Below, one piece after another: positions 1 to 11,670 of a stretch of 64,000 nucleotides of DNA. Origin of the DNA: Auriscalpium vulgare. Taxonomy: Eukaryota; Basidiomycota; Agaricomycetes; Russulales; Auriscalpiaceae. The DNA lies in assembly GCA_019915015.1 (NCBI GenBank), contig JAHBBC010000020.1:62001-126000 (forward strand), in the 5' to 3' direction. How positions within the stretch are numbered: the first letter of the stretch is position 1; each line of letters starts with the position of its first letter. The notes beneath the pieces were generated by a model. It saw only the letters and a list, made by a program, of their open reading frames with translations, was not told the origin of the DNA and did not search any database. Made by a program: the position numbers and the translations under genes.

Positions 1-760
1 GCGGTGGAATAGGGCAATACGCTCACCCAGAGAGGCGGCGGTCGGGATGTCCGAAAGCGTGACGCCTCTCGAGACGTTCCCTTCCGGGTCCCATCACGCG
101 TTGCATGCATGCAGGATACAGGATGGGCAAGGGCCAACGTGTGCGCGTCGCCTGAGCATTGAAACAGGGTAAGCACAATCCTCTGCCCGACAGCACCACG
201 TACCATGCGTGCAGTGAACGTCCGTTGAATTGACACAGGATAATAAGCTGCAAGAGGCTAGTTTTGCGCCTGTTCGGTGGCCCGCCTGAATCTGACAAGC
301 TAAACGGGCAACTCCCAGCGATCAGGAAGCACGATCGCGCTGGCGGGCGGCGATTGTGCGGCTGCAGCGATCAACTCGCCGCAGAGCAGCGAGGCAATGC
401 CTGTCTGAGCCACCAAAAACCGACAGGACGAAACTGAACGCGGCAGACGAGACTCACTGACAGACGACGTCCGTTGCCAACTATCCAAAATTTCCTTGCA
501 AAGTGAGTAAGTTATTACAGCTAATCGAAATAAGACAATATGGGACGCAGCCTGGACGACGCAGCCGGCAGCTTTGGACATCACTAGCGCGTCCCGTCAT
601 GGATCACATAATGGACCATAGGGTGGTAATCGAGCGTCCTTGTACAGCGTAACAAATTGTAAGAAAACATTCGCGCCATCTGCCAGCGCGCCCATCAATA
701 ACAAAACACAAAGTAGGCAAACAACTATACGCACCGTCCACTTCCCGTTCCAGTTCCCGC
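1..760. other. No gene supported; 3' flank of the first CFEM gene
   Basis: Open frames here are short and lack splice sites or family motifs. The right end is the 3' flank of the minus-strand CFEM gene. I see nothing else I can name. Confidence 0.5.
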
Positions 761-1711
761 TCACAGCACGACCGCCGCGCCCGCCCCCAGCGCCCCCAGC
801 ATCCCCAGCGTAGCCCACACGCCGCCCATATCCACGCGCACGCGCCCCGCGCCGTTCGGCGACCCGCTCGCACTGACCGTCGTCCCGGGCGTCGAATTGC
901 TACCACTGCTTGCAATGCTGGACGGAGTCGACGACGCGGCGGACGACGTGACCATGACGATGCTCGTCGAGAGCGTCGGGGACACCGTAGTGAGCGTGGC
1001 GGGCGACGTGACCGTGATGAGGCTCGTCGAAAGCGTCGGGGACACCGTAGTGAGGCTCGTGGCCGTTATGGTCGACACGGAGGCGGACATCGTGACGATG
1101 GAGGTCGTCGTCGTGGGCTTGGCGGTGGAGGACGCGTGCGTGCTGCTGGAGGGGAGGGTCGGCTGGAGGGAGGAGGGGAGCGGGGTGAAGGAGAGGGACG
1201 GTGTCGGGCGCGAGATCGGACCGCCAGGGTTGGAGGCGGAGGCGGATGAGCTCGCTGAGTTGTGCGGATATATGCGTCGAAAACGGGGAGTGGATGGATG
1301 GACGTGCGTCGAAATCAAGAAATGAGCGTCCGGCATTCATCATAAACGAAACAAAAAGACGCACCGGCCGCGGCAGCACACACCGCCTGGTAGAACCCCT
1401 CCGCGGCCGCGACGTCGCTGCTCGAGCAATTCGCCACGAGGCACGGGGCGCCCGTCAGCGCGAACGAAGGCGTCGTGCACACGCAGTGCGCGTCAGTCCT
1501 GCACGCACGATGTCAGCTCGACGCAGAAGTGGGAGACGGTGGAAACGGGGGGATTGCAAGGGAAGGAAGGGTCAAGTACGCACAACGAGCAGCCTGCCTG
1601 CGCCGCTGCCTTCTGGGCACACGCCTGCGCACATGCCGGGATCGTGCTCTGCGCGGCAGCTAGTGTTGCGAGCGCACCGAAGAGCGCACTGAGGATGGTG
1701 AGACGGAGCAT
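761..1711 (-). CDS. GPI-anchored CFEM-domain cell-surface protein
   Basis: Exons on the minus strand are 1711-1584, 1498-1365 and 1254-761; both introns are GT-AG and the phases fit, giving 251 aa. Residues 1-20 form a signal peptide ending near AAAQ. A CFEM domain follows with all eight cysteines (PACAQAC, GC, HCVC, PC, NC, VC). The aspartate just before the CxC pair, which coordinates haem in characterised CFEM proteins, is present (CSLTDAHCVC). Next come a Ser/Thr-rich stalk of about 100 residues and a C-terminal hydrophobic tail, as expected for GPI attachment. By family knowledge it acts in the cell wall or plasma membrane, in haem/iron capture or host/surface interaction; which one cannot be read from sequence. 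Intron 1 interrupts the CFEM domain after the third cysteine, as in the other two CFEM genes here. A palindromic CTATATAG lies at 2108-2115, far upstream. Confidence 0.85.
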
Positions 1712-2820
1712 CGTGGGCAGCAGTTTGAGGGATTGGGAGACAGAGGCGGCGGGTCGTCGTACGATGAGAACGGAGGTAAACGATGGGGATTGACGCGAGA
1801 AGGGTACTGGAGGCTTGTTGGTGGCAGCCCGAAGCCGTGTGTGTCACTCCTGATGGAGGTGGAGCCTCAGCTGTGCCTCGGAGGGGAGTTGGAAGGCGTG
1901 GAGGGAGGAAAAGCGGGGCGTGGGGTACGCTGATACGGTCGTTCGGCCAACGTTCACCGCGCTTTTGCCTCTGTCAAGGAAGGTGTCAATACCGCGAGGC
2001 GCGCGAGGGAGGCGTGTGCGGCGCGTGTCTGTACATACCTGCGCAGTCCAGACGATGCTCACGCTCAGTCGACGGCAGCGAGGCTCTGGCGAGTCCGAGG
2101 CGTAGGGCTATATAGGTGCATGTTGTGCGGGTGGTCGACGCCGCCGTGTGTACTAGTAGCACTGCTAGTAGTAGTGCATGGCGGTGCTGACGAGCAAGGG
2201 GGGCCGGGGATTGCCGGGCAGCATTCCCACGGGCGTTTTCACCCTGCGCGCCTCAACTTCGACTCGACGACCTCCGCTCCTCTCTCAGCGCTCGCAAAGG
2301 TTGAAGCTGTTCACTCTGCCTCGATCCTATCCTAGTCGTAGAATATCGACACCGGACATGCGCTCATGACCTCCAACTGGCGTCTTGCTGGACCTCTGCG
2401 TAGTCGTCATTGAATGCTGGAACAGTAAACCGAGGAGAAGACTCGGATGTAACTGCCAGCGTCTCTTCCGGTCGACACCCCTTTTGCCATCTTCTTCAAT
2501 TTGTTTCGAATTGCAATCTGCGATGCTGCAAGCCTGAATGAGACACAGGACTGTCCGGCGGCCATGTTCTCCGCTCGCCGCCTCCTCTCCCTTCCGCCAA
2601 ATTCGCCCTCGTGGTGGACCCAGACCGCCGATAAATTGGCTACGGGAGAACCCCTCGACGCCGGATGCACTCCTGTCGAGCTTCTACAAACGACGTCTGG
2701 GCTCCGTAGCCTTTAACGCCTTGTTCAGCGCGGCGGCAGCAACGCATCGAATCTGACACCCGCCCTCTCTCGATGCCTCGGCCACTGCGCCGACGATGCC
2801 CTTCCCCCTAGCCCGCGCGG
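1712..2820. other. Divergent intergenic region between two CFEM genes
   Basis: The minus-strand CFEM gene and the plus-strand CFEM gene are transcribed away from each other from this roughly 1.1 kb region. It holds TATA-like sequences near each end and no supported gene. Both genes may share regulation, but no specific operator could be read. Confidence 0.45.
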
Positions 2821-2828
2821 TATATAAT
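2821..2828 (+). promoter_or_regulatory. TATA box of double-CFEM gene
   Basis: TATATAAT lies 75 bp upstream of the ATG at 2896, a normal fungal TATA-to-start spacing once a short 5' UTR is allowed for. Confidence 0.6.
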
Positions 2829-2895
2829 CCCTGCGCGCAGACCCTCGCTCCTCATCGTCAAGCACGACGCCTGTCATCAACCCCGCGCCATCACC

Positions 2896-3998
2896 ATGAA
2901 GTTCACGCTCGCCCTCGCCGCCCTCGCGTTTGCTGCACCCGCCCTCGCCAACGAACAGCCCGCCTTCAAGTTGCCCCCGCGCCTCGCCGACCTTTCGCCA
3001 TGCATCTTGGGCTGCCTTACTAGTACGACTAGCACGGCGATCTGCGAGCTGTGCGTTCCAGTGCTCATCCCTCCGCCTCGGGCTGACCCCTTCATTCATA
3101 GTGGAGACATCGAATGCTCGTGCACGAGCCCTGAATACACCGAGAGCTTGACCACGTGTTTCGCTGACGAGAAGTGCTCGGCCGCCGCCATAAAAGCCGC
3201 AACCAAGGTGCACGAGATGGATTGCGCCGCGCGTACGTCCCTCTCCTCCTTCCCCTATCCCACTTACCAATCGCTGGCCGTCCTCCGCAGACTCTGCCGT
3301 ACCCTCCAGCGTGTCCTCCGGCATCGCCAGCTTGCCGTCCGGCCTGCCGGACTGCATTGAAGACTGTCTCGAGGAATCAGAGGGCTGCGAAGCGTTTGTT
3401 TCGCCGCGTACCTTTGCTAGCACGAGCTGACTATCACATTCTGTAGTGGCGACGTGACATGCTCGTGCACGAATCCTGCATACGCACACAACGTAGCGAC
3501 TTGCTTCGCCAAGTACTGCTCGCCTGCAGACAAACACATCGCAGACAAGCAACACAACTCGCTGTGCGCCTCGCGTACGCCCCTCTCCGCTTCTACCTTG
3601 CGCACCTTCCTAACCTCGCCGCGACAGTTTCCTTCGCACCCTTCCCCTCGTCCACCCAGCCGGTCGGCGCCCGCGACATCGGCTCCTCGCTCACCTCCGT
3701 CGCGTCCTCCGTGCTCTCGTCGATCACGTCGGCCGCGTCCTCCGTGATTTCCTCGCTCTCCTCCGAGTCCGCGGAGTCGTCCGAGTCTTCCGCCATCTCC
3801 TCGTTCTCGTCCCGCGTGTCCTCCGCGACGTCTGTGGCGGGGTCGGTGCTCTCCAGCCTCAGCAGCGTCGCCGCGAGCGTCACGAACACCTCGCCGAACG
3901 CCGCGCAGAAGGCGTGGACAGGAATGGGCGCGGGCGCGTGGGGCACAGTGGCGGTGGCAGTCGTGGGCGTATTTGTGGGCGGTGCGCTTGTCGTGTGA
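2896..3998 (+). CDS. GPI-anchored protein with two tandem CFEM domains
   Basis: Exons are 2896-3050, 3102-3232, 3291-3393, 3447-3574 and 3628-3998, giving 295 aa with consistent phases. The signal peptide is residues 1-18 (MKFTLALAALAFAAPALA). CFEM domain 1 (about residues 32-95) and CFEM domain 2 (about 110-175) each keep eight cysteines and the aspartate ahead of the CxC pair (GDIECSC and GDVTCSC). A Ser-rich stalk follows, then a hydrophobic GPI-type tail ending GGALVV. The two domains have introns at the same place and in the same phase, so the second domain probably arose by duplication of an exon-intron-exon unit. Expected role: cell-wall haem/iron binding or surface interaction. The predicted stalk is very similar in style to the CFEM gene at 13261, which has a single domain. 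Confidence 0.85.
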
Positions 3999-6057
3999 GA
4001 ATTATGCGCGAAAGAGCATGTGGTGGGACATTTGTTGTGGATGTAGCCAACAGATATCGTCATCAATATTTATGGAAGGAAGTGATGGGCAATTTTTGCG
4101 TTCCTCGCTATGATTATTTAATGGTTATGCAGAGCTCGGAGAACCGACGAGGTTAAGGCACAATCGGGAATGTGCCTTCACTCCCGACCACCACCACTTC
4201 AGCTTTTGTCTGCAGAAATCCTCTACTCTCCTGCTAGTAACTTACAAGACGACGCGGGCCCACTGTGTCCATGCTAAGCTTCTGACTTTGCGGCTGTGCT
4301 CTGCAAGTGCCTTAACCTGGTTACACGGTCATCTGGGTGCCGACACATGCGCCGGTTTACTCACACTCCGAACAGCGTTCCAAATAAACCCGCAATAAAG
4401 TACAGAACATTCTGCATGCACGCGCCGAACGAGGTTCACTGCGCTGCCGCCCAGTGCGTTGAACCAGCTCGACTCCCTGGGCCGCCGCCTGCCTGTCCAA
4501 GGTCGCATCCGAGTTCCAGAGGCGACCTAGGACTACATCGAATCACATGAAGGACAACGGTGCTGGTGCTGGGATGGACGTGCAGGGCTCAAACGATGGT
4601 GCGTAACAAACTTTCGCTTCCTCTGGCGATGACTCACAATGCTGGCAGTGATGACGACGAGCGCAGCAGCTCCTGCAGACAACGCGCGCAGCAGCTTCCG
4701 CCGGACGATGATGACGACGCCCGCAAGTCGACGTGCATGACGTCCGTATCCCCTGGCATGCAGCCCAAGACCGTTGACGCATCCTACTACTCTGAGTCGC
4801 GCTCGCGCGGCCGCAACTTCCCCGCCTTCTCTCGGACGCGATGGCTCCCAAACTCTCCCCGACGACCCGTCTCCACCGCCGCCGTCGAGGGCTTGAAACT
4901 CTTGTGCTGCGAGCCCGCCCGCGCGAGGCCCGCTTCTTATCGATAAGACTCCAGCCGGGGCCATTTTCCCTACCCGCACTGGCAGCACTCGAACAGGCGC
5001 TCGGCGCGTACAAGACCACTTCCATCAAGGCGAGGAGAGGCGCATGGGCAAGAAAAGCGACGAGGCGGCGACTCTACAGCTTCCTGCAAGGCATGTGTTC
5101 GCTTTCGGAAGCAGTACTCGTCACTGCTCGTCGCTGGCTTCGTAAAGACTTGGTCCTCGCGTTTGTGCTGCCCGTTCCCTTCTTTGTGGACACAAGATAC
5201 ATCGCGTCGCAATCCGATCTTGGACAGATACCCTTCATGCCACCTTGGTCAATTTGATCCGCATGGCACTCTGCGGCGCTGCGAGCGTGGATGAAACACA
5301 GGATAAATCACCCCGTTCAATGCTATCCGTCGGCCACGTCGGCCTGCCCTCCAATTGCGCCAAAATCTCGCTCCCGGCAGACCCAAATCTGCGGGCAGTT
5401 CCTAGAAACTTCCTCAGTTAACTCCCTGCATCCTCTATTTACCTCCATACCTCCGTGCTCACCCAATCTATTCACTTTGGAAGGGCTGCTGAGGCAATCA
5501 AGGTGAGTTTAGCCCAGCGCTGTGCCCGGACGGCGCGGCCACGTTCCCCGCTCCAGGCGCTCCTCCGTTCGATAAAGTGGATCTCCTGCCCAGCTGCCCA
5601 GCCCGCTGCATTCAACAAGATCAGTAGCATCCGACACACCCTTCGTCCATGCCACGGCCTGCCCAGCGTGCTGGCCACCTTGCCCGGAATGGGTTCGAGC
5701 AGCGGCTTGATGTTACCTGACTTTTCCCTATTTTGAGCGGGCTCCACGAGGTAAGCATTTCATTTTGCAGACGACTAGCTGAATATCCACGTGCCCCTGG
5801 CCAGACCGCGCGGTATATATTATCTGTCGACGGGCATGCCGTGATCGCGCATGTATCAACACCGTGGACGTTCTCGAACTCAGCGCGTGGCCGAAAATCT
5901 GGTCGGTTTGAGGGTCTCGAATGCCCCACGGAGAGGTTGGCGGAGGCGAAAAAAAAACGAGGAAGTGCCTAGTAGTTCTCGCCTGTGTGTGTCTCGCCGT
6001 CTTTCCTTTCCTTTTCTGACGCCCGCTACGTTGCGCACAGCGATCTGACCACGAGGA
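3999..6057. other. Intergenic, no gene supported
   Basis: About 2 kb with only short or low-complexity frames. An Arg/Ser-rich minus frame near 4.5-5.0 kb has no recognisable motif or splice context and was not called. A TATATATT at about 5815 lies upstream of the importin-like pseudogene. Confidence 0.4.
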
Positions 6058-6945
6058 TGGACGACAGCCCGGTCGACACCATGCTTCCGCACCATCTCAT
6101 CGCAACATATGCGAACGTCTGCAAGGAAATGGAGCCAGGCTTCGAGACTTGTTTGCCCGTCGTGATGCCCCCTCTTTCACGCGGTGTAAGCATGGAGGCG
6201 AACGTCTCGATCCACGGTGTGCCTATTCCTCCGTCGGTTTATCTTCCCCTACATCAGCTGACGCGTGTCGCAGGGGCGAAGCGTACTGAGGACAAGGATA
6301 GGTGGGAATGATCCGGATGGACGGGCAGCAGGTGGACATCCGGACGGCGGCCATCGACGAGAGGTCGACGCTGGGCGCGAAGTTCGCGTCGTACCTGCCG
6401 TAGTGTCGCCACTCTCTCCGGTTCTTCCTGCACGATGGTGGCGAGAAGCCTGCGCCAAGTACGTCACGCTCAAGTTATCGCGCGCTGTTTTTTTTCTCAC
6501 CACGCCTCTGACACTGATTTCGCGCGGGCAAAACAGCCAACGCTCACCGACTAAACGTCCACCACACGTCCTCGCACACTATCGCGTGCATCGCGCACGA
6601 GGGCGTCCTTCCTCTCGTCGCTGTACAAGTGCTTCACGGACATCCTGCGCGTGATCGGCGGCGGGCGCGCTGCAGGTTCGCGTGCTCGACGCGACGACTC
6701 GGAAGCGGCAGCTGCATGGGCTCGCGAAGAAGCGAAAGGCGCGCGGCGCGCGGACGCCGGCGGGAATCGCGGACGAGGAGGATCCAGTCGAGGAGATGGA
6801 GTACGTTGCGCTGGAGGACCAGAGCAAGATGCTCGCGCTGTTGGACCCAGCGCACCCGATGCTCATTGCGGTCTCGAGCGTGCGGGGTCTTGAGCTGAAG
6901 TTGTCGGCGTGGGACACGGAGGACGAGGGCCGCGTAGACGAGTGA
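6058..6945 (+). pseudogene. Importin-beta/karyopherin (Kap121/IPO5-like) remnant
   Basis: Translated pieces in shifting frames match the middle of importin-beta-3 proteins: a LPVVMPPL block (about 6150), DKDRWE (about 6290), MDGQQVDIRTAAIDE (about 6318), LGAKFASYLP followed by a stop (about 6371), LRFFLHDG (about 6415), then FLSSLYKCFTD (about 6610) and a long MLALLDPAHPMLIAVSSV block to a stop at 6945. Family members are about 1100 residues and carry cargo through the nuclear pore; here only an internal segment of about 250 residues remains, with in-frame stops, frameshifts and small deletions and no HEAT-repeat ends. It is best read as a truncated duplicate of the essential gene located elsewhere. 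The exact member (Kap121 or Kap123 type) is uncertain. Confidence 0.7.
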
Positions 6946-7092
6946 AGGGTACGGTGTACGCGTGAGATCCTCGGCACGTTGTTTTACTTATTATATCAGA
7001 TATGGGAAGGTGATTCAGCGCAGGCCCGACGTTCGAAGGGAAATAGAATATGACAATATGATACAACGATTCCGAAGGACAATTTCTGGGGT

Positions 7093-7098
7093 CACGTG
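7093..7098. promoter_or_regulatory. CACGTG palindrome upstream of MYND gene 1
   Basis: CACGTG (E-box/G-box, a typical bHLH site) lies about 100 bp before the ATG at 7198. The same hexamer sits 119-138 bp upstream of three other MYND family members in the window. Confidence 0.35.
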
Positions 7099-7197
7099 TG
7101 GGCTTTGCTTCGTTCGTTGGGCTGCTCGGGCGGCTTTCCCACAAACCACGACGTGCCAACTATCCCAGTCCTACAATATTCCGAAGAGTCGGCTACG

Positions 7198-9133
7198 ATG
7201 CAGGAGGACATGCGAGATCTGCTGCGTGTCCGGCCATCCAAAGTATATCTTGATGTACCTGTTCAATGACTGATCGCTCACTGCTGGGATCCCTCGCGCC
7301 AGGTAATGGAGGCCGCAAGGAGCGGATCCGTCATCGCAATACAGGCCATGTGCTACGACCCCCATGGACTTCCAGATGTCTATAAACCTGAAGCTGTCAC
7401 GATTCTATGCGCTTTCATCCGCAAGACGCCCATAGGCACAGGCGGCGCTGGACACCTCATCCAACGCTGCTTTTCCGGCCTTCAGTCCCTCTTCACGGTC
7501 CCAGATCTCCTCCGGACCCCGGACGTGATGTATACGTGGCCCATTATAGTCAAATGGTTCCGCCATTTTACTCAGCAACTCGCTGACGGCCAGGGCTACG
7601 CGGACGACCAGAGTGCACTCCAGTCAAACATGCTCATCGTCCACCTTCTCGCCCGGGATTCTGAAATTTATTCACGAATTCTTGCAATACCGGACACGAT
7701 CAATGTCGTGACGGCCATGTGGATGGCGACCGACGCGAACGTCGTGCCAGCATACTACCCAGGCGCCGCTTTGGCATTCGCGCAGCTTCTCAACCACGCC
7801 CCGACGCCCGTTATAAGCCTCCTCACCTCTGTTGACGTAGACGTGAACAATGTCGCCACCCACGCCGTTTTCCCTCTCAGTGTGGCATTAACGGCGCACC
7901 CAATCCCTGAGGACATCATCTTCCGGGGCTATATCATGCTGCTCCACGAGCTCGCCAAGCCAGGCCCCGCTGAGCCACTCGTGCCCGCGCTCCTGGCCTG
8001 CGGCGCCGTGCGCTTCGTTACTTGCATGATCCTGCGCTTTTCCCAGCGAAGCGTGCTCTCGGATTTTGCTAAGAAGATCATCGACATGTCCCTAGTCACC
8101 CTCGGCCAGCTCATTGATACAGGCACAGCATTTTCGTGGTATGCGCAGAGCGTGCGCTGGGGGATCCTCGCTGCCCTGGTGAATATCGCGCCTATTCTTC
8201 ACACGTTCACCGAGAACACGCGCACGAATTGCGTAACGCTTGTCGTGGGGCTCTCCCGGTATCTCCTCTTTCGCCCGGTTATCAAGGCCGTAGGCAAGGC
8301 ATTTGCTGGGCTGCAGGACGACCCGAGCATTGCGTTGACGCAATTCCGTCCCTTCGCTGCTTCATGGGCTGCATTCAAGAAATTCTACGAAGAGCGCATC
8401 TTATTTTTGCAGCAGAGTTGGTCTATGAAAACATGCGGACATGTGAGTTTTCGCTGCTGGACCTGACTTGTCAATTGAAGATTTGCTGACCAAATGGTAC
8501 AGTGCACCAATGATCGCCACAGAACTGCGCTGCGACGTTGCGCTCGCTGCCGTACGGTCTATTATTGCTCGCGAGCATGCCAGGTCGCGGATTGGAAGGA
8601 GTCACACAGAGCGCAATGCGTGTATCAGCCTGAGGATCCGCCCGCAGGTACGAAAACATTGCGATACCGTCTGTTATATCGACCTCGCTCACGGCCTGGC
8701 CATTTTAGTCCATCTTGACGGCCTCCTCAGCGACCATGAGCGTCAATTTCATGTCCTGAGCCTCAAGGCCATTGCATGGGATTTGGCGGCTTCGCTCGCT
8801 GCACTCCGCGTGGCCCCCGATGCGTCCCCCAAAAGAAATCAATACCTCAACTCTCTTGGTGTCTTTCTCGATTGCACTGTGATGCCCATGAAGCTCCGGG
8901 TTATTGAGCTACAGCAGCACGAGCGGGATACCACGGGCAGAAGCTTGGTTTTGGTGAGCTCTGTGCAACTTGGACGGAGAACGGCTCGCATGCGGACGCT
9001 CTTAAGCAATACAGAGCTAGCGCGGCACGAGGCGGCGGCGGCGGATATAGATATTTTGCTCGGCTTGATACCAGTAGAGCATGGAGGGCGCAAAACCTCC
9101 GCGGTGGAACGACGTAATGTGTGGTATATCTGA
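7198..9133 (+). CDS. MYND-finger protein, family member 1 (intact)
   Basis: Exons are 7198-7242, 7303-8442, 8503-8647 and 8709-9133, giving 584 aa. The tiny first exon ends in the family motif RPSK. Residues 16-390 are helix-rich and resemble ARM-like repeats, without a named domain. A MYND zinc finger spans about 393-435 (CGH|C, RRCARCRTVYYC, CQVADW, HRAQC), followed by a conserved C-terminal domain of about 145 residues. MYND fingers bind short proline-rich peptides and mediate protein-protein contacts; the partner is unknown. Intron 2 (8443-8502, GTGAGT...ACAG) splits the zinc finger between its first two cysteines and here contains two in-frame stops, so splicing is required. It is the most diverged of the six full-length copies and lies apart from the 37-62 kb array. 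Start chosen by homology of exon 1 with the paralogs (MDALLRVSPSK). Confidence 0.8.
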
Positions 9134-10065
9134 TTTGCTACTGGTGCGTACAAAGTAGACATTCGCAGAGAGCTGCTTAGCTTGATGCAATACCCCTTTG
9201 CCTTCGACGACACAGCGCACTGGGCAAGCTGCGATGCAGGTGGTTTCCAGCAACCGAAGCGGCTGGGATTGGCGAAGTCGCCCCGGGAAAGGAGGCATCG
9301 TCGATGGCGCGCTTGTTTCCATACGCAAAACATGTTAGACAGGCGATCCTATCCTATCCTGTCCTGTCCACGGGCGGCCCGGGCCGATTTCGAGACCATC
9401 GTGGGCGGGAGGCTCGCGGACGCGGTGTGGCGACGGTAAGCTGGGGCGTATATAGGCCGGACTGTCAGTGACGATGGTCGGGAGGACTATGGGGGCGCGC
9501 AGCAGACGAACCTGGCGCCGAGAAGGGTTCCTGCGACGAGGATAGCGGCGCGCATCGTACGCTGGCTGAGGTAGCCACGGTCGAACAGAGGCGCATTCGG
9601 GACAGTAGAAAAACCCAACCGGCCATAGTGCGCACAAAGCGGGAAAGAAATGGTATTGGCGTTAAGCAAGAGGGCTTCCTGAGGTAGATTCCACACGAGC
9701 GTCAGGGAGCTAATCCCAAACGCGTATGCACGGGCACAGCATGATGTTAGACAAGTGCGGCGTACCTTCACGATGAGGCGCTGCGTGAGCCGTTTCGGGC
9801 TTTGGAGAGGAACGGCGACCGACCGGTGGGACAGTGCGTTGATTGCGGGCACGTTCATTGAGCACGTCCTCGTAGGAAGATTTGGAGGGGGAAGCGTCCG
9901 AGCGAGATGGGCGCGAGCGAGTGAATGCCGTATGGTGGCAAATTCGTCCGTGCGAGACACAACGACCGTTGAAGAGATATCCGACATATCCGGGACACCG
10001 CCAAGGAAGGAAACTCAAATTAGTAGCCACGGATGTCCTAGCGAGTACGACACAAAACATAGAAT
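9134..10065. other. Intergenic between MYND gene 1 and the G-alpha gene
   Basis: Tail-to-tail intergenic region of about 0.9 kb that holds the microsatellite at 9346-9369 and a TATATAGG at about 9450. No coding sequence is supported. Confidence 0.4.
9346..9369. repeat. ATCCT/GTCCT pentanucleotide microsatellite
   Basis: Five tandem units, three ATCCT followed by GTCCT units, lie between the MYND gene and the G-alpha gene. Confidence 0.8.
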
Positions 10066-11670
10066 TCAATCCAAGACTGCCGAATTTAACAGTGCGTTTT
10101 GCAGGATGGTCTCCTTCAATGTAACGAAAAAGAATCGTCTGACATGTGCCTCCTTGGGATCCGCGGCATCCCTGGCGAGCGCATAGACATCAGCGCTTGC
10201 ACATGCAAATAAAGACAGCAAAACACGCACACGATCGTAGGGTAAACGCAAAGACGCGCGTCTTTGCGACTCATGTACTTCCAGAGGATGTACTTCGCCG
10301 CCTTGTTGACGTCAGCGCCGCCTTTGTATTCAGGCGCGTATTTCTCTAGCGGCACCTACGTTGGCGAGTCGTCATATGGCATTGAGGACGGGGATGACAG
10401 AGGCCGTACCGTAGGAAGCTTTTCCTTCAATATTTGAAGCTTCGTCAGGACGAGGAGGACGGATGTGCGCTGAAACCAGCGTGAATTGACGACGTTCTCG
10501 AATAGGGCGAGAGAATCCTCGAGAGTCTACGGTGTTCGTCAGTATATGTATGACGCAACACCTTTGACGAAGTCTCACAGCCCCAGGCGCCCCGCGGTCG
10601 TAGTCTGCCAGAGAAGCACAAAACACGATGCTCATGGTGTCGTCAAATACATGCGTCCACCTGATGGTCGTCGACTTCGTCATGCATATTTCAAACAGGT
10701 GGAGGCTTGATGCAGTACAGAATTAGCGATCAGAGCCACGGCACGCGAAGAAGATGGAGACGCACGAGATGTTGCCCATCGTCAGCTGCGCTTGGCTGCT
10801 GCTCCTAACAGGCGTGCGAGCTTTGAGCATGTCCTCGTCCGTGGGGACGTAGTCGGCAGCACCGATACGATCGACGGCGTCCAAGAAGCTGGAGCCGGGA
10901 TCAGACAAGTAACGATCGACGGAGGGGGTCACTCACTACTTCGCATTGTCCACCAAGTGGAACTGGCCCGCGCAATCCAAGAGCGTCGCGATAGCCGCAT
11001 CGTGCCATATGCCGGCAGTGGTGCGAACGGCTTCCGCGTGGTCCAAGTTCGACTCGCCTTCGTCGTCCAGACCGTGGCCGCGTAAGAGGGTAGCATTATC
11101 CTGAGGGAATATGTCCAAGGTGAGCTTCACATGGCAAGGAAGACGATAACGTGGCCACGTACGAGGTTGCCGGGATCCACGAGTTCCAGCCCCGATTGCT
11201 CCAGCGCATGGAGGACGGATCGTGCGCTGTTGAGAAGATGCGCTCGGATCGCCGGACGGGCAGCCATGCGTTCATCCAGCGAGACGCCATCGGGTTCCTG
11301 CAAGCGCATCACGCGCATGACCGTCGACTTGCCCGATCCCTCCGCTCCTGCAAACCTGTAAGCACGAGCTCGCCCAAAGTCGGCAACGATACAGGGCCCT
11401 GACTGCCGCCGAAAGGGAATACTGTATGTGTGAATGCGGAGGTAGAGATTGCTCACCAATGACGAGGATCTTGCACTCGCGCGGCCGCGACCGCTTAAGC
11501 TCTGCGTCGATTTGTGCGGAACGCGCCTTGGCCCGGCGCGCACGAGCGTGGTCGGCGAGGAACTGGCGGACGAGGACGTAGGGCGATGCGACGTGGCGAG
11601 GGAAGCTGACGCGCTCAGGCTTGAGCTGGGCGCAGGGAGGGGTGGTGGCCTCTGCAATTTTGACAGCCAT
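10066..11670 (-). CDS. Divergent heterotrimeric G-protein alpha subunit (probable pseudo-GTPase)
   Basis: Eight minus-strand exons: 11670-11457, 11347-11163, 11100-10937, 10888-10766, 10705-10579, 10526-10410, 10355-10231, 10171-10066; 386 aa, all introns GT-AG and in phase. The fold is clearly G-alpha: P-loop GAEGSGKST (residues 72-80), helical domain, DAVDRI...DYVPTDEDMLKAR linker, ENVVNSRWFQRTSV, EYKGGADVNKAAKYI and a C-terminal KETILQNAL. Key motifs are gone: switch I has R-T-P-V where canonical proteins have RVKT, switch II DVGGQ is replaced by EICMT (234-238, so no catalytic Gln), NKxD is TKLQ (299-302), and the TCAT loop is not recognisable. Residue 2 is Ala, so there is no N-myristoylation site, and the C-terminal Cys is absent. 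The intact reading frame argues for a functional protein, probably a non-hydrolysing or non-GTP-binding scaffold, and against a dead gene. Confidence 0.85.

Noticed and set aside
7306..8466. A 386-codon frame as a complete gene
   Set aside because: It misses exon 1 (RPSK) and runs through the GTGAGT donor into intron sequence; the spliced four-exon model matches all paralogs.
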